A stretch of 64,000 bases of DNA from an uncultured Collinsella sp. (GCA_958352845.1 CATWQC010000007.1:35973-99972); one strand, 5' to 3'. Shown: positions 24,630-32,885, counted from the stretch's first letter. The notes: generated by a model from the letters alone, not told the origin. Translations and numbers: made by a program.

Positions 24630-25796
24630 TTAAGCGGTGAAGGGGTGAATCGTCACGCCCTTAACCACGCGGTTGACCGTGCCGGTGGGGCTCGGCGTAT
24701 CGGGCGTGTTGCCCACGCGCACGGAGTTGAGCAGGCTGATAGCCTGGGCAAACATCACGAACGGCAGGGCAAGGTAGCCCTCGGGAAGCGCCCCGTAGCC
24801 CTTAAAGGTGAAGGACTCGCCCTCGTAGACGGTAGCGCCATCCTGCTGAACGGCAACGGTGTGCTGAGCAATCTTGTCGCCACCGATCTCGTTGAGGATG
24901 TCGATGTCGTACTGACGGGTGTAGGCGTCGTTGTTGACGAACACGAAGACGAGCGTCTTATCGTCGACGAAGGACTTAGGTCCGTGACGATAGCCCATGG
25001 AGGTGTCGTAGGAAGTAGCGACCAGACCGTGAGCGAGCTCGAGAATCTTGAGCTGGCTCTCCTGAGCAAGGCCACCGAAGGAGCCAGAACCCAAGTAGGT
25101 CACGCGGTTGAAGTCGCCAGCCAGGTAATCGGCGATCTCGGGCTCACGGGAGATGACCTCCTCGCCCATCTTGGCGATGGTCTCGACCCACTCGGCCTTC
25201 TGCTCGTCAGAGGCAGTGTCGAAAATAAGGGTGGAGAGCAGGGTCATGCAGGTGTAGGAACCGGTCATGGCGAAGCCCTTGTCGTTGGCGCGCGGGATGA
25301 GCAGCGTCAGCGCATTGGGATCATCGGCGGACTCGACGGCGAGCTTGCCCTCGGGAGCGCAGGTGATGTTGAGGAACTTGACGTTGTGGACGAGCTCCTT
25401 GGCAACGGCAACGGCGGCAAGGCTCTCGGGGCTGTTGCCAGAGCGGGCAAAGGAAACCACGAGCGTGGGATCCTCGGCGCGCAGGAAGTCGCGCGGGGCG
25501 CTCACGATGTCGGTCGTGGCGATGGGCTTAAAGTCGTAGAGATCAGTGTTGCCAGCGTGACGCAGGTACGGGGCGCAGGTATCGCCAACGTAGTCGGACG
25601 TACCGGCACCGGTGAAGACAACGGACAGACGACCCTCACCCATAGCGCGAGCCTCGGCCAGGAAGGCCTCGATGGCCTCCTTGTTCTCGCGATAGATGTT
25701 GAGCGTATCACGCCAAAGCTCGGGCTGCTGAGCAATCTCGGCCGTGGTGATCTGGGCGCCGAGCTCGGTGAGCTCCTCGACACTCTTCTCGAACAT
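24630..25796 (-). CDS. agaS: SIS-domain sugar isomerase/deaminase, AgaS type
   Basis: This 388-aa protein carries two SIS domains (VFTGAGTSDYVGD and SFARSGNSPES in the first; YLGSGSFGGLAQES and YRHGPKSFVDD in the second), as in AgaS. AgaS converts galactosamine-6-phosphate to tagatose-6-phosphate and ammonia. GlmS-type aminotransferases share the fold but carry an extra glutaminase domain, absent here. It is transcribed leftward from a promoter region with a CTGGT-N4-ACCAG site and sits next to a GntR/UTRA regulator. Confidence 0.9.
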   Translation of the reverse strand: MFEKSVEELTELGAQITTAEIAQQPELWRDTLNIYRENKEAIEAFLAEARAMGEGRLSVVFTGAGTSDYVGDTCAPYLRHAGNTDLYDFKPIATTDIVSAPRDFLRAEDPTLVVSFARSGNSPESLAAVAVAKELVHNVKFLNITCAPEGKLAVESADDPNALTLLIPRANDKGFAMTGSYTCMTLLSTLIFDTASDEQKAEWVETIAKMGEEVISREPEIADYLAGDFNRVTYLGSGSFGGLAQESQLKILELAHGLVATSYDTSMGYRHGPKSFVDDKTLVFVFVNNDAYTRQYDIDILNEIGGDKIAQHTVAVQQDGATVYEGESFTFKGYGALPEGYLALPFVMFAQAISLLNSVRVGNTPDTPSPTGTVNRVVKGVTIHPFTA

Positions 25797-25857
25797 TTTT
25801 AATACCTCTCTCTAGAAGTAATCCTCTGACGTGCAATTATACACTTCGGTTGGTTAT

Positions 25858-25871
25858 CTGGTAGTAACCAG
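25858..25871. promoter_or_regulatory. Putative GntR/UTRA operator upstream of agaS
   Basis: CTGGTAGTAACCAG is a perfect 5+5 bp palindrome with a 4-bp centre, like the sites of NagR/DasR/AgaR-type GntR regulators. The same sequence occurs upstream of the EIIA operon at 30150. Confidence 0.6.
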
Positions 25872-25910
25872 TTAAATGCAAAGAATCACCATATGGAAAC
25901 GATGCGAGCA

Positions 25911-26642
25911 CTAGTTACTGCGCTGGTGGTAAACCTTGTATTTAAACTGATCGGCACGAGCAACCGAGAGTGTGTACTCCACTACCTCGTTTGACTCGTT
26001 ATACGTAGTCCTGACCAAATCGAGCACAGGCGAGCCCTCGACAATTCCCAAAAGGTGGGCATCGGTGGGACGGGCTATGCTCGCATAGAACTCCTCTTCG
26101 GCCACGCGAATCTTTTGCTGAAAGTCCTGCTCAATCACATCGTAAAGCGGCTTACGCTCCAGCAGCGGTCGCTTTAGGGACAGAAATTGACGAACCGGTA
26201 GATAGCTGCGTTCGACCATCATGGGCATGTTGTCGGCAGAACGAAGGCGCTTGAGCTTAAAAATGCGATCACCGATGCGCAATCCCATATGCTCGGCCAG
26301 ATTCTTATCGGCCTCCATCTCGCAAAACTCGAGAATCGTGGTCTCGGGTTCTCGACCCATCGCGCGCATCTGCTCGGTAAAGCTGTAGGACTGCATAAGA
26401 TTGGTTGCTTTTGCCGAACGGTCGGTCACAAAGGTACCGCGACCGTGCTGCCGAACCACCAGTCCTAAACGCTCCAGTTCCTGCAGAGCCAGGCGTACCG
26501 TAGTGCGCGAGAGACCATAGCGCTCCGAAAGTTCGCGCTCGGAAGGAATCATGTCACCGGCGCGATATTCATGGTCAATCTTTTCGGTCAGAATATCGAC
26601 CAGCTGATCGTACAGCGGTTGCTTACGCGCTCCGATCGCCAT
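25911..26642 (-). CDS. GntR family regulator with UTRA domain (amino-sugar cluster)
   Basis: This 243-aa regulator has the HTH segment IPSERELSERYGLSRTTVRLALQELERLGLVVRQHGRGTFV and a UTRA domain with the usual MPMMVERSYLPVRQF and TLSVARADQFKYKVY segments. GGGAGG precedes the ATG. It lies between the PTS operon and agaS, and both have a CTGGTAGTAACCA site upstream, so it probably controls the whole cluster in response to an amino-sugar phosphate. Confidence 0.9.
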   Translation of the reverse strand: MAIGARKQPLYDQLVDILTEKIDHEYRAGDMIPSERELSERYGLSRTTVRLALQELERLGLVVRQHGRGTFVTDRSAKATNLMQSYSFTEQMRAMGREPETTILEFCEMEADKNLAEHMGLRIGDRIFKLKRLRSADNMPMMVERSYLPVRQFLSLKRPLLERKPLYDVIEQDFQQKIRVAEEEFYASIARPTDAHLLGIVEGSPVLDLVRTTYNESNEVVEYTLSVARADQFKYKVYHQRSN

Positions 26643-26726
26643 CCTATCCTCCCTTTTGCTCGAATCGGCTAACTACCTAGGGTGTTATGCATTATCTGTC
26701 TGCCACACCCGAATCATTAAGAAAAC

Positions 26727-26762
26727 AAAAGCCGCGCGCTCTTTCGAGCACGCGGCTTTTAA
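26727..26762 (-). terminator. Terminator after EIID
   Basis: AAAGCCGCGTGCTCGAAAGAGC.. hairpin with one mismatch, followed on the minus strand by TTTTGTTTT; it ends the EIIA-EIID operon. Confidence 0.8.
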
Positions 26763-26826
26763 CATACACATGGCTTAAGGGGTCGGGGTGTGAGCCGCGT
26801 AGGGACACACCCCTCAAGCTAGAGCC

Positions 26827-27909
26827 TTACCAGATGCTCGGCCAGAGACCAAGCGGGCCAGCGCCCAGGATGCCAAGGACGAAGAGCAGGAGAATGCCCT
26901 TGGTCGGGGTCCAGCTGTGCTTAGCGAACATGTAGTAAAGCAGCAGCGTAAGCATAAGCGGGACGAGCTTCGGGACGATGGTGTTGAGGGTGTCGGCAAC
27001 AGAGAAGTTGACCGGATCCTCGGTAACGGTGCCGTAGGTCACGGACTCCATGCCGTTACCCAGATCGGTGACGCCGCACTCGACAGCGTTGCCGTCGGCA
27101 TCGGAAGCGGTAAGGGCGTTGCCGTCCTTATCGGTCATGGCGATGGTACCGGCCTCAGCGGTCTCGGTATCGATGCCCTCCATACCGGTGAAGTTCTCGG
27201 CCTCCTTCTCGGAGACGATCACGGTAGTAGCGGAGAGGCCACGGGTGGTGCCGTTGGGGATCTGGAGGTTGATCTGGGTGCCACCCATGGTGACGACCAG
27301 GCAACCGACGACGAAGACGCCCATGATGGAAGCGGCACGCGTGAAGGCCTGCATGTTGGCGGTCAGAGCGTCAATAGCGCTGGTGCCAAGCTTGTAGGAC
27401 CAGTTCATGAGCCAGAAGCGCAGAGCGAACTGGACGACGTTGAAGATCACCAGGAAGATGATCGGTGCAGCGGCGTTGCCGTTGATGGCCATGTTGGAGG
27501 TGATGCCGGCCGTGATAGGCACGAGCGTCAGCCAGAACAGGGCGTCACCGATACCACCGAGCGGGCCCATTGCGGCGACGCGGACGGCGCGGATCGTGGG
27601 GATGTCAACCTTGTTCTGCTCGAGCGAAAGCACGATGCCCATAACAAAGGTGACAAGGAACGGGTGGGTGTTGAAGAACTCCAGGTTGTGGCTCATGGAA
27701 GCCGCGAGGTCGTTCTTGTTGGTGTGGATCTTCTCCAGACCGGGGATGATGGAGTAGAGCCAGCCAGCGGCCTGCATGCGCTCGTAGTTGAACGATGCCT
27801 GCAGGAAGCAGGAGCGCCAAGCCATCTTGTTGAGGGTCTTCTGGTCGAGCTGCGGAGCAGGAGTGAGATCCTCGTAGTGCTCCGGGATCACATACTCATT
27901 AGATGCCAT
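26827..27909 (-). CDS. Mannose-family PTS EIID
   Basis: This 360-aa membrane component starts with ATG 27909, overlapping the EIIC stop by 11 bp. The N-terminal cytoplasmic part (MAWRSCFLQASFNYERMQAAGW) and the GPLGGIGDALFW motif are typical of ManZ/AgaD proteins. The C-terminal end is hydrophobic with a final membrane helix. It is clearly longer than the usual 270-300 aa: an acidic insert of about 100 residues (roughly 210-308, rich in Asp, Glu, Thr and Gly) separates two membrane segments. With EIIC it forms the sugar channel. Confidence 0.93.
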   Translation of the reverse strand: MASNEYVIPEHYEDLTPAPQLDQKTLNKMAWRSCFLQASFNYERMQAAGWLYSIIPGLEKIHTNKNDLAASMSHNLEFFNTHPFLVTFVMGIVLSLEQNKVDIPTIRAVRVAAMGPLGGIGDALFWLTLVPITAGITSNMAINGNAAAPIIFLVIFNVVQFALRFWLMNWSYKLGTSAIDALTANMQAFTRAASIMGVFVVGCLVVTMGGTQINLQIPNGTTRGLSATTVIVSEKEAENFTGMEGIDTETAEAGTIAMTDKDGNALTASDADGNAVECGVTDLGNGMESVTYGTVTEDPVNFSVADTLNTIVPKLVPLMLTLLLYYMFAKHSWTPTKGILLLFVLGILGAGPLGLWPSIW

Positions 27910-28699
27910 CTTCGAAGTCACCTCCGTCAGAAACAGCTGCACCCTTCAGCTCGGTCTGCTGCTGGAAGTCCCAGAAAGCGATGCCGAAGCCGATGAGAGC
28001 GAGGATGAGCAGAGCAGGGGTTGCCAGCGAATCGTTGGCAACGGTGATGAGCGCGAGGCCAAAGCCCATGAGGAAGAAGCCCCACATATCGCGGTTCATC
28101 ATAACCTTGAGCAGGACGGCGAAGCCGACGAAGCGCATCATGCCGCCTGCAGCGGACAGACCGGTCTGCAGCCAAGTCGGGATGGCGGAAGCGATGGTCT
28201 GACCGATGGTAGCGCCAGCGATGAAGAACAGGGTGACGACGACAGCGAAGATCAGGCCGAGCAGAGCCATGGCGAAGTAGTTCAGGCGCTCGATGCCCTT
28301 GGTGTCCGCGTTGTGAGCCATGTTATCGGCCGTGGACATAAGCGGGGACATAAGCGTGAAGACCAGGGTAACGCCAAGCTGGCCAAGCAGAGCGAACGGA
28401 ATGGCGAGGCCGACTGCCGCGTTGGGCTCGAGGCCCGTGGCGATAGCGAGAATGGCTGCCATGATGCCGCCGATGACGGCGTTAGGCGGCTGAGCGCCTC
28501 CGATCGGCATGTTGCCGATCGTCATGAGCTGATAGGTACCACCCACGAGAAGACCGGTGTTGAGGTCGCCAAGGATAAGACCGATGACGGCGCCGGTGAC
28601 GATGGGCTGATAGAGAGACTCGAGGAAGTCAAACTGGTCGATTGCCGCGATGAACGTGACGACGAAGACCAGAGCGATCTGGATGATCGAGTATTCCAT
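27899..28699 (-). CDS. Mannose-family PTS EIIC
   Basis: This 266-aa integral membrane protein begins QIALVFVVTFIAAIDQFDFLESLYQPIVTGAVIGLILGDLNTGL, the standard sorbose/mannose EIIC start, followed by the QLMTIGNMPIGGAQPPN segment. It has multiple membrane helices. It forms the translocation channel with EIID. AAAGGAGGAGC precedes ATG. Confidence 0.94.
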   Translation of the reverse strand: MEYSIIQIALVFVVTFIAAIDQFDFLESLYQPIVTGAVIGLILGDLNTGLLVGGTYQLMTIGNMPIGGAQPPNAVIGGIMAAILAIATGLEPNAAVGLAIPFALLGQLGVTLVFTLMSPLMSTADNMAHNADTKGIERLNYFAMALLGLIFAVVVTLFFIAGATIGQTIASAIPTWLQTGLSAAGGMMRFVGFAVLLKVMMNRDMWGFFLMGFGLALITVANDSLATPALLILALIGFGIAFWDFQQQTELKGAAVSDGGDFEDGI

Positions 28700-28789
28700 C
28701 TTGCTCCTCCTTTCAAAATGTATGTACGCACTTTGGATTTCACGTACAGAACGTCAGGGTTTCACTCCTGACAACGTGGATCACGAGGA

Positions 28790-29272
28790 TTACGAGAAGA
28801 GCTTGCTCGTGTCCTCAACAGGCGTGCTCGGAACGCGCCTGATCTCCAACTCCACCCCCAATTCCTGCAGCTCTTTAAACGCAGCGACATCCTCGTCGTT
28901 AACTGCGACGGAGGTGGCGACTTGGCGCTTTCCTTCCGACATGTGCATGTTGCCGATGTTTACCTTCTTTATAGGCACACCGCCCTTGACGAGCGTAAGC
29001 ACGTCTTCCGGTGTTTCGGCCACGATGAAGATCTTCTGGCGCGGGCTCGCCTTGCCAATGACGTCGATGGTCTTCTGCAGAGAGAAGAAACGCGTAGCGA
29101 CGCCGGCGGGAGCGGCCATCTTCATGAGGTTCTGGCGCATGGTGTTGGACGCCACGTCGTCGTTGGCGACGAGGATGAGGTTGGAGCCCAGGGTGGAGTT
29201 CCACTGGGTGGCAACCTGACCATGAACCAGTCGGTTATCGATGCGGGTAAGAAGAATGTTGGGTTCTGCCAT
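28790..29272 (-). CDS. Mannose-family PTS EIIB
   Basis: This 160-aa cytoplasmic subunit passes phosphate from EIIA to the sugar. The active histidine is His17 in TRIDNRLVHGQVATQW. The rest (LVANDDVA, RFFSLQKTIDVIGKA, LVKGGVPIKKVNIGNMH) is typical. AAAGGAAGC lies upstream. It is the functional counterpart of the His-less protein at 19053. Confidence 0.94.
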   Translation of the reverse strand: MAEPNILLTRIDNRLVHGQVATQWNSTLGSNLILVANDDVASNTMRQNLMKMAAPAGVATRFFSLQKTIDVIGKASPRQKIFIVAETPEDVLTLVKGGVPIKKVNIGNMHMSEGKRQVATSVAVNDEDVAAFKELQELGVELEIRRVPSTPVEDTSKLFS

Positions 29273-29308
29273 GTTGATCAGCTTCCTTTCGTTATTTGCT
29301 GACGACAG

Positions 29309-29590
29309 TTACTTGATCTCCTGAATCGCGTAACGCGAAACATCTACGACGGCTCCGGATCGGACTTTGATCTGGACCTTCTCGCCTTCGATGCCTTTGA
29401 CGGTTCCGTAGATACCGCCGGCGAAAAGAACCTCTTGACCCGGCTTGAGCTCGGTGTGCAGCTCCTTGAAGTACTTCTGCTTCTTCTTCATGTTGATTTG
29501 CGACCAGATGGTGTAAATCAAGCCCATGATGACAAGCAGGCCTAAAAGGGCGACCGAGGAGCTCAGGACGTTGGCTCCGAAATCGGCCAT
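29309..29590 (-). CDS. YajC-type membrane protein inside the PTS operon
   Basis: This 93-aa protein has one N-terminal membrane helix (VALLGLLVIMGLIYTIW), then the basic MKKKQKYFKELHTELKPGQEVLFAGGIYGTVKGIEG segment diagnostic of YajC. YajC is normally an accessory subunit of the Sec-YidC machinery. Here its start overlaps the EIIA stop by one base (TAATG) and EIIB follows after 36 bp, so it is part of the operon. YajC-like genes are known in some streptococcal amino-sugar/glycosaminoglycan PTS clusters, where their job is unclear. Confidence 0.88.
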   Translation of the reverse strand: MADFGANVLSSSVALLGLLVIMGLIYTIWSQINMKKKQKYFKELHTELKPGQEVLFAGGIYGTVKGIEGEKVQIKVRSGAVVDVSRYAIQEIK

Positions 29591-30033
29591 TAGATGCCGT
29601 CCTCGTCGCCGAAGATATCCTCTTCCTCGGAGCCGGCAACGGATGCGACCGTCTGGGCGGTGACGCCCGTCTGGCCAACGGTCACGGCCTGCTCGCCAAG
29701 CTCGGCGAGCGTGGCATTGCCGCGGAGGAACAGAAGCTCAATAACCATGGGAAGGTTGGTGCCAGTCAGAACCTCGACGTTGTCGACATCCTGGGCAATC
29801 ATCATCGACTGGTTGAACGGGGTGCCGCCAAGCAGGTCGGTAAAGACGAGCACGCCATCGCACTCCTCGCGCATGGCGGTAATAGCGGCGCGGAGATCCT
29901 CACCGTAGGAAGCAGCCTGGTCGCCCTCAAAAGGAACGACGGTAAAAGCGGGCTGGTCGCCGGCAACCATAGCGATAGCGCTAGCTAGGCCGGGTGCGAA
30001 CTGTCCATGACCGGTAAGAATAAAGCCAACCAT
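29590..30033 (-). CDS. Mannose-family PTS EIIA
   Basis: This 147-aa cytoplasmic subunit receives phosphate from HPr at His9 (FILTGHGQFAPG). VFTDLLGGTPFNQSMM and the LTGTNLPMVIELL segment are typical. The final ~20 residues are acidic (GSEEEDIFGDEDGI), a tail beyond the folded domain. It is the first gene of the operon, preceded by the 30034-30734 regulatory region. Confidence 0.94.
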   Translation of the reverse strand: MVGFILTGHGQFAPGLASAIAMVAGDQPAFTVVPFEGDQAASYGEDLRAAITAMREECDGVLVFTDLLGGTPFNQSMMIAQDVDNVEVLTGTNLPMVIELLFLRGNATLAELGEQAVTVGQTGVTAQTVASVAGSEEEDIFGDEDGI

Positions 30034-30149
30034 TCAAATTTCCCTTCCGAAGGTGTGTACAATCTGAGTCCGATGATTTTCGGAAGCCAGCGGGCGCTCG
30101 CCCTTAAAGCTTCTTAGAAAGCGTTCTTTGAAGACCAGTGGTTTCTAAA

Positions 30150-30163
30150 CTGGTAGTAACCAC
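30150..30163. promoter_or_regulatory. Putative GntR/UTRA operator upstream of EIIA
   Basis: CTGGTAGTAACCAC shares 13 of 14 bases with the site before agaS (25858). It lies about 120 bp upstream of the EIIA start. Confidence 0.6.
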
Positions 30164-30456
30164 GTGACGTGTTGTTGTCACTATATCACCCCAGAAGAGG
30201 TCGCTTTCGTTGATTCATACGGTAAAACGTTTTTGCACCGCTCACGGTGATATTTCGACCGTTTACCGGTCGTTAACACTTCTACCTGCGGTTTTGAAAC
30301 CGTTTCGAAATGCTTTGGCAAAAGATCGGAACTTTTCCTGTCCCTAAACAACGCAGGGCGGCTAAAAATAGCGTGTAGAAAAATTGCAGGTCATTGTGAA
30401 GATATGTGAATTGGTCTTTTTGACTTAATACCAGTTAGAACCAGTTTTGAGATTAT

Positions 30457-30486
30457 CGGTGAACGGTAGTTTTCGACCGTTCACCG
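30457..30486. promoter_or_regulatory. Perfect 11-bp inverted repeat of the ACCGTTyACCG motif
   Basis: CGGTGAACGGT and ACCGTTCACCG are exact complements with an 8-bp spacer. The half-site recurs at five other sugar-gene promoters of this window, sometimes as a 21-bp-spaced direct repeat. This is the cleanest example. Confidence 0.6.
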
Positions 30487-30734
30487 GTTACTTGCAATCG
30501 TTTGCAGTTGTTTTCCCATATGAATCGGGGAACCCGATGAAGCACTTGTGCGATCACGGGAAGCTTTGACATTTGTCCTCATCCCCCGAACACCAAACTC
30601 CGGCATCCAAAATGAGCTAATAGCTCACGCTAATCGTTTTCAATCATTACTTACTCAGGTTCCGTAATTATTTATCGTTTATCGTTAATTTTGATATGAT
30701 ACAAGTATCATCCAAAACGTCGATTGGAGGGGTC

Positions 30735-31373
30735 ATGGTCCATCGAAACGCATCTATATCGAATGAAACCATCAGCCGCGAACAGACGGTAGCCAAACTG
30801 AGGAAGCTCGCTCGCATCTGCAAATGGGCCACGATCTGCATTACCACCGCGCTCGCTCTGGGGCTCCTCGCAGTCATTGCGATTGACCTTCTACTCATAT
30901 TGCCCGGCCTCTCCCAAGGGTCGTGCCTCCAATCCGTAGAACTTCAAGCCGGCGAAGGGCCATGCCTTGCTATCGTCGGTACCGATGCGCAGGCCCCACT
31001 TATGCTCGTCGCACACGATGGCCACACTGCCATAGGGAGCCTCTTGATGACATGCCTCGCGCTTACCATCGCGATAAGCGTGCGCAGGCTTTTCTTCAAC
31101 ATTGAAAAGGAAGGCAGGCCCTTTGACCTTGAATGTAACCAGACACTTCGTCGAGTAGGACATTTATTCCTTATCGGCGGCGTTGCCGTGAGGCTTCTTG
31201 GTGCCGTAATCACGGGAATGATACTCTCAGGATTTGGCGGCAGCTTTACGGATGCGTTCGCCGGCCAGTTATTCGAGCCCTCCATGCTCTTTGCAGGCCT
31301 GATTATTTGCCTGATTGCCAGCATCTTCCGCTACGGGTATATCCTGCAAAAACAAGATGACGAGTTGCTCTAG
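30735..31373 (+). CDS. DUF2975-like membrane protein
   Basis: This 212-aa protein has four hydrophobic segments (about residues 30-55, 95-115, 140-165 and 185-205), a layout like DUF2975 proteins such as YoaS. The pairing with a small HTH gene nine bases downstream is the usual context. ATG 30735 follows GGAGGGG. The function is unknown. Confidence 0.75.
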   Translation: MVHRNASISNETISREQTVAKLRKLARICKWATICITTALALGLLAVIAIDLLLILPGLSQGSCLQSVELQAGEGPCLAIVGTDAQAPLMLVAHDGHTAIGSLLMTCLALTIAISVRRLFFNIEKEGRPFDLECNQTLRRVGHLFLIGGVAVRLLGAVITGMILSGFGGSFTDAFAGQLFEPSMLFAGLIICLIASIFRYGYILQKQDDELL

Positions 31374-31382
31374 GAGGAATCC

Positions 31383-31622
31383 ATGATTATTCTGCGGCTC
31401 GACCGCATGCTCGCCGAACGCAAGATCTCATCCAAAGAGCTTGCGGAACGCGTGGGCATCTCCCAGGTCAATATGTCACGCATTAAGACGGGCAAGGTTT
31501 CTGCCATACGTTTTTCAACTCTTGACGCGATATGTCGGGCACTCGACTGCCAACCGGGCGATGTACTGGAATATATGCCTGACGATGAAGCCGATAACCT
31601 TTTTGGACTTAAAGATTCATAG
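31383..31622 (+). CDS. Small XRE/Cro-CI family HTH regulator (YozG-like)
   Basis: This 79-aa protein consists of little more than one helix-turn-helix (MLAERKISSKELAERVGISQVNMSRIKTGKVSAIRFSTLDAICRALDCQPGDVLEY). AGGAGG precedes the ATG. It is cotranscribed with the DUF2975-like gene, a pair common in Gram-positive bacteria; it probably regulates that operon. Confidence 0.88.
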   Translation: MIILRLDRMLAERKISSKELAERVGISQVNMSRIKTGKVSAIRFSTLDAICRALDCQPGDVLEYMPDDEADNLFGLKDS

Positions 31623-31652
31623 GCATAATTTAGCCACCAGCGCCTAAACGCA

Positions 31653-31695
31653 AATAGCCCGCTAGAACAACATCCGTTCTAGCGGGCTATTCAGA
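31653..31695. terminator. Bidirectional terminator
   Basis: AATAGCCCGCTAGAAC and GTTCTAGCGGGCTATT form a perfect 16-bp stem with a 7-base loop between two convergent genes. Confidence 0.8.
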
Positions 31696-31731
31696 TATTT
31701 CGGCTACGCACTCGGCGGCTCAGACAGATCT

Positions 31732-32817
31732 TTATGCAAACAGACCATAGATGCTGATGTTGGCCTTGGCGTACAGGCCGTTAGCATACTCGGTCCACTT
31801 GGAGCTGGCGCTCGAAGCCTGCGAAGAGTACTGCTGATAAGCAGTGTAGTAGGCGGTCATGGCCTGCTTATAGGTAGCGCTATCGGCCGTAAAGGCATCG
31901 TCAGCGAAGGCCTTGGCATAAGTGCTATCGGCGTCCTTCCAAGTGCCCTTCTCGCTATCCCACTCGTCACCGGCAAGGTTGATGATGTAGTCGGCGTAGT
32001 CCTTGCTCGCGGTCTCCTCGTTGCCGTCAGCAGGCTCGGTCGGGGCGGTCGGCATGCTTGCGGAGCTGTCGCCGACCTTCTTCTTATAGAGCTTCTGCAG
32101 CGTCGCGGACTGGCGGACGATCTGCTTGGCCTGGTCCTTGGACACGCCATACTGTGTGGCCATGGTCTTGTAGTCCGAAGTGCCGATGGAATCCTCGGCG
32201 TACTGCTTCATCTCCTTAGAAGAGACGGTGATGCCCTCGTCCTCGGCAGCATCGAGCAGGATCTTGTTGCGCACGTAGGACAGGATGACGTCGGCAGAAG
32301 GAGCGGTGTAGTTGCCATCACTATCCTTGACGGTATCGAGGCTGTACTGGCTCTCGATGGCCTCGCGCGCGGTGATATCGCTCTTCTTGCCGTCGTAGCT
32401 ATAGCTTGCCACGGTCGAATCGAGCTGGTCCTCGGTGAGGGTCGCCGAGCCGACACCCTTGCCGCCAAAGCCGCCATTGCCAATAAAGAAGCCGACCACC
32501 GCAGCGATCACGATGGCGACCACAAAGGCGACAATCATCGTCTTCTTGTGCTTACAAGCGTGGTCGTCCACGCCGGAGTCGTCGTCCTCGTCCTGCTCCT
32601 GGGGCATGAGGTTCTCGTCGGCGGCGTCCGCGGCGATCTTTGCCTCCAGGCGAGCGTCTTCCTCCTCGGCGGTCGTGCCAGCGGCAATATGTTCGGCAGA
32701 CGTGCCGGCGACCAGGTCGATCTTCTCGTCCTCATCACCGTCGGGACCTTCGCCGCGCTCGATGATCTGGATGCCGTCGATCTCGTCCTTCTCGTCCTTC
32801 TTTTGAATCAGACCCAT
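31732..32817 (-). CDS. Membrane-anchored SurA-N-like protein
   Basis: This 361-aa protein has an acidic, disordered cytoplasmic N-terminus (about residues 1-88, rich in Asp/Glu), one membrane helix (TMIVAFVVAIVIAAVVGFFIGN, about 92-113) and an extracytoplasmic part with a SurA-N/trigger-type helical region (ILSYVRNKILLDAAEDEGITVSSKEMKQY). No parvulin PPIase domain is seen. A chaperone role for secreted proteins is possible. The type II orientation (N-in) follows from the positive CKHKK before the helix. Confidence 0.7.
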   Translation of the reverse strand: MGLIQKKDEKDEIDGIQIIERGEGPDGDEDEKIDLVAGTSAEHIAAGTTAEEEDARLEAKIAADAADENLMPQEQDEDDDSGVDDHACKHKKTMIVAFVVAIVIAAVVGFFIGNGGFGGKGVGSATLTEDQLDSTVASYSYDGKKSDITAREAIESQYSLDTVKDSDGNYTAPSADVILSYVRNKILLDAAEDEGITVSSKEMKQYAEDSIGTSDYKTMATQYGVSKDQAKQIVRQSATLQKLYKKKVGDSSASMPTAPTEPADGNEETASKDYADYIINLAGDEWDSEKGTWKDADSTYAKAFADDAFTADSATYKQAMTAYYTAYQQYSSQASSASSKWTEYANGLYAKANISIYGLFA

Positions 32818-32854
32818 ATCAGTTACTCCTTGTTAGGAAACATAGTCCCCAATA

Positions 32855-32885
32855 GAATACGCCCGGCAGAGCGCCGGGCGTATTG
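32855..32885 (-). terminator. Terminator after the isocitrate dehydrogenase gene
   Basis: AATACGCCCGGC and GCCGGGCGTATT form a perfect 12-bp stem with a short loop, followed on the minus strand by TCTATT. Confidence 0.7.

Larger units (their letters stand above)
30034..30734. promoter_or_regulatory. Large regulatory region upstream of the amino-sugar PTS operon
   Basis: This 700-bp AT-rich stretch contains no gene that I can support. It holds a GntR-type site CTGGTAGTAACCAC (30150-30163), a related direct repeat ACCAGTTAGAACCAGT (30430-30445), ACCGTTTACCG (30258-30268) and the palindrome at 30457-30486. The right part should carry the promoter of the gene at 30735. Confidence 0.55.
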
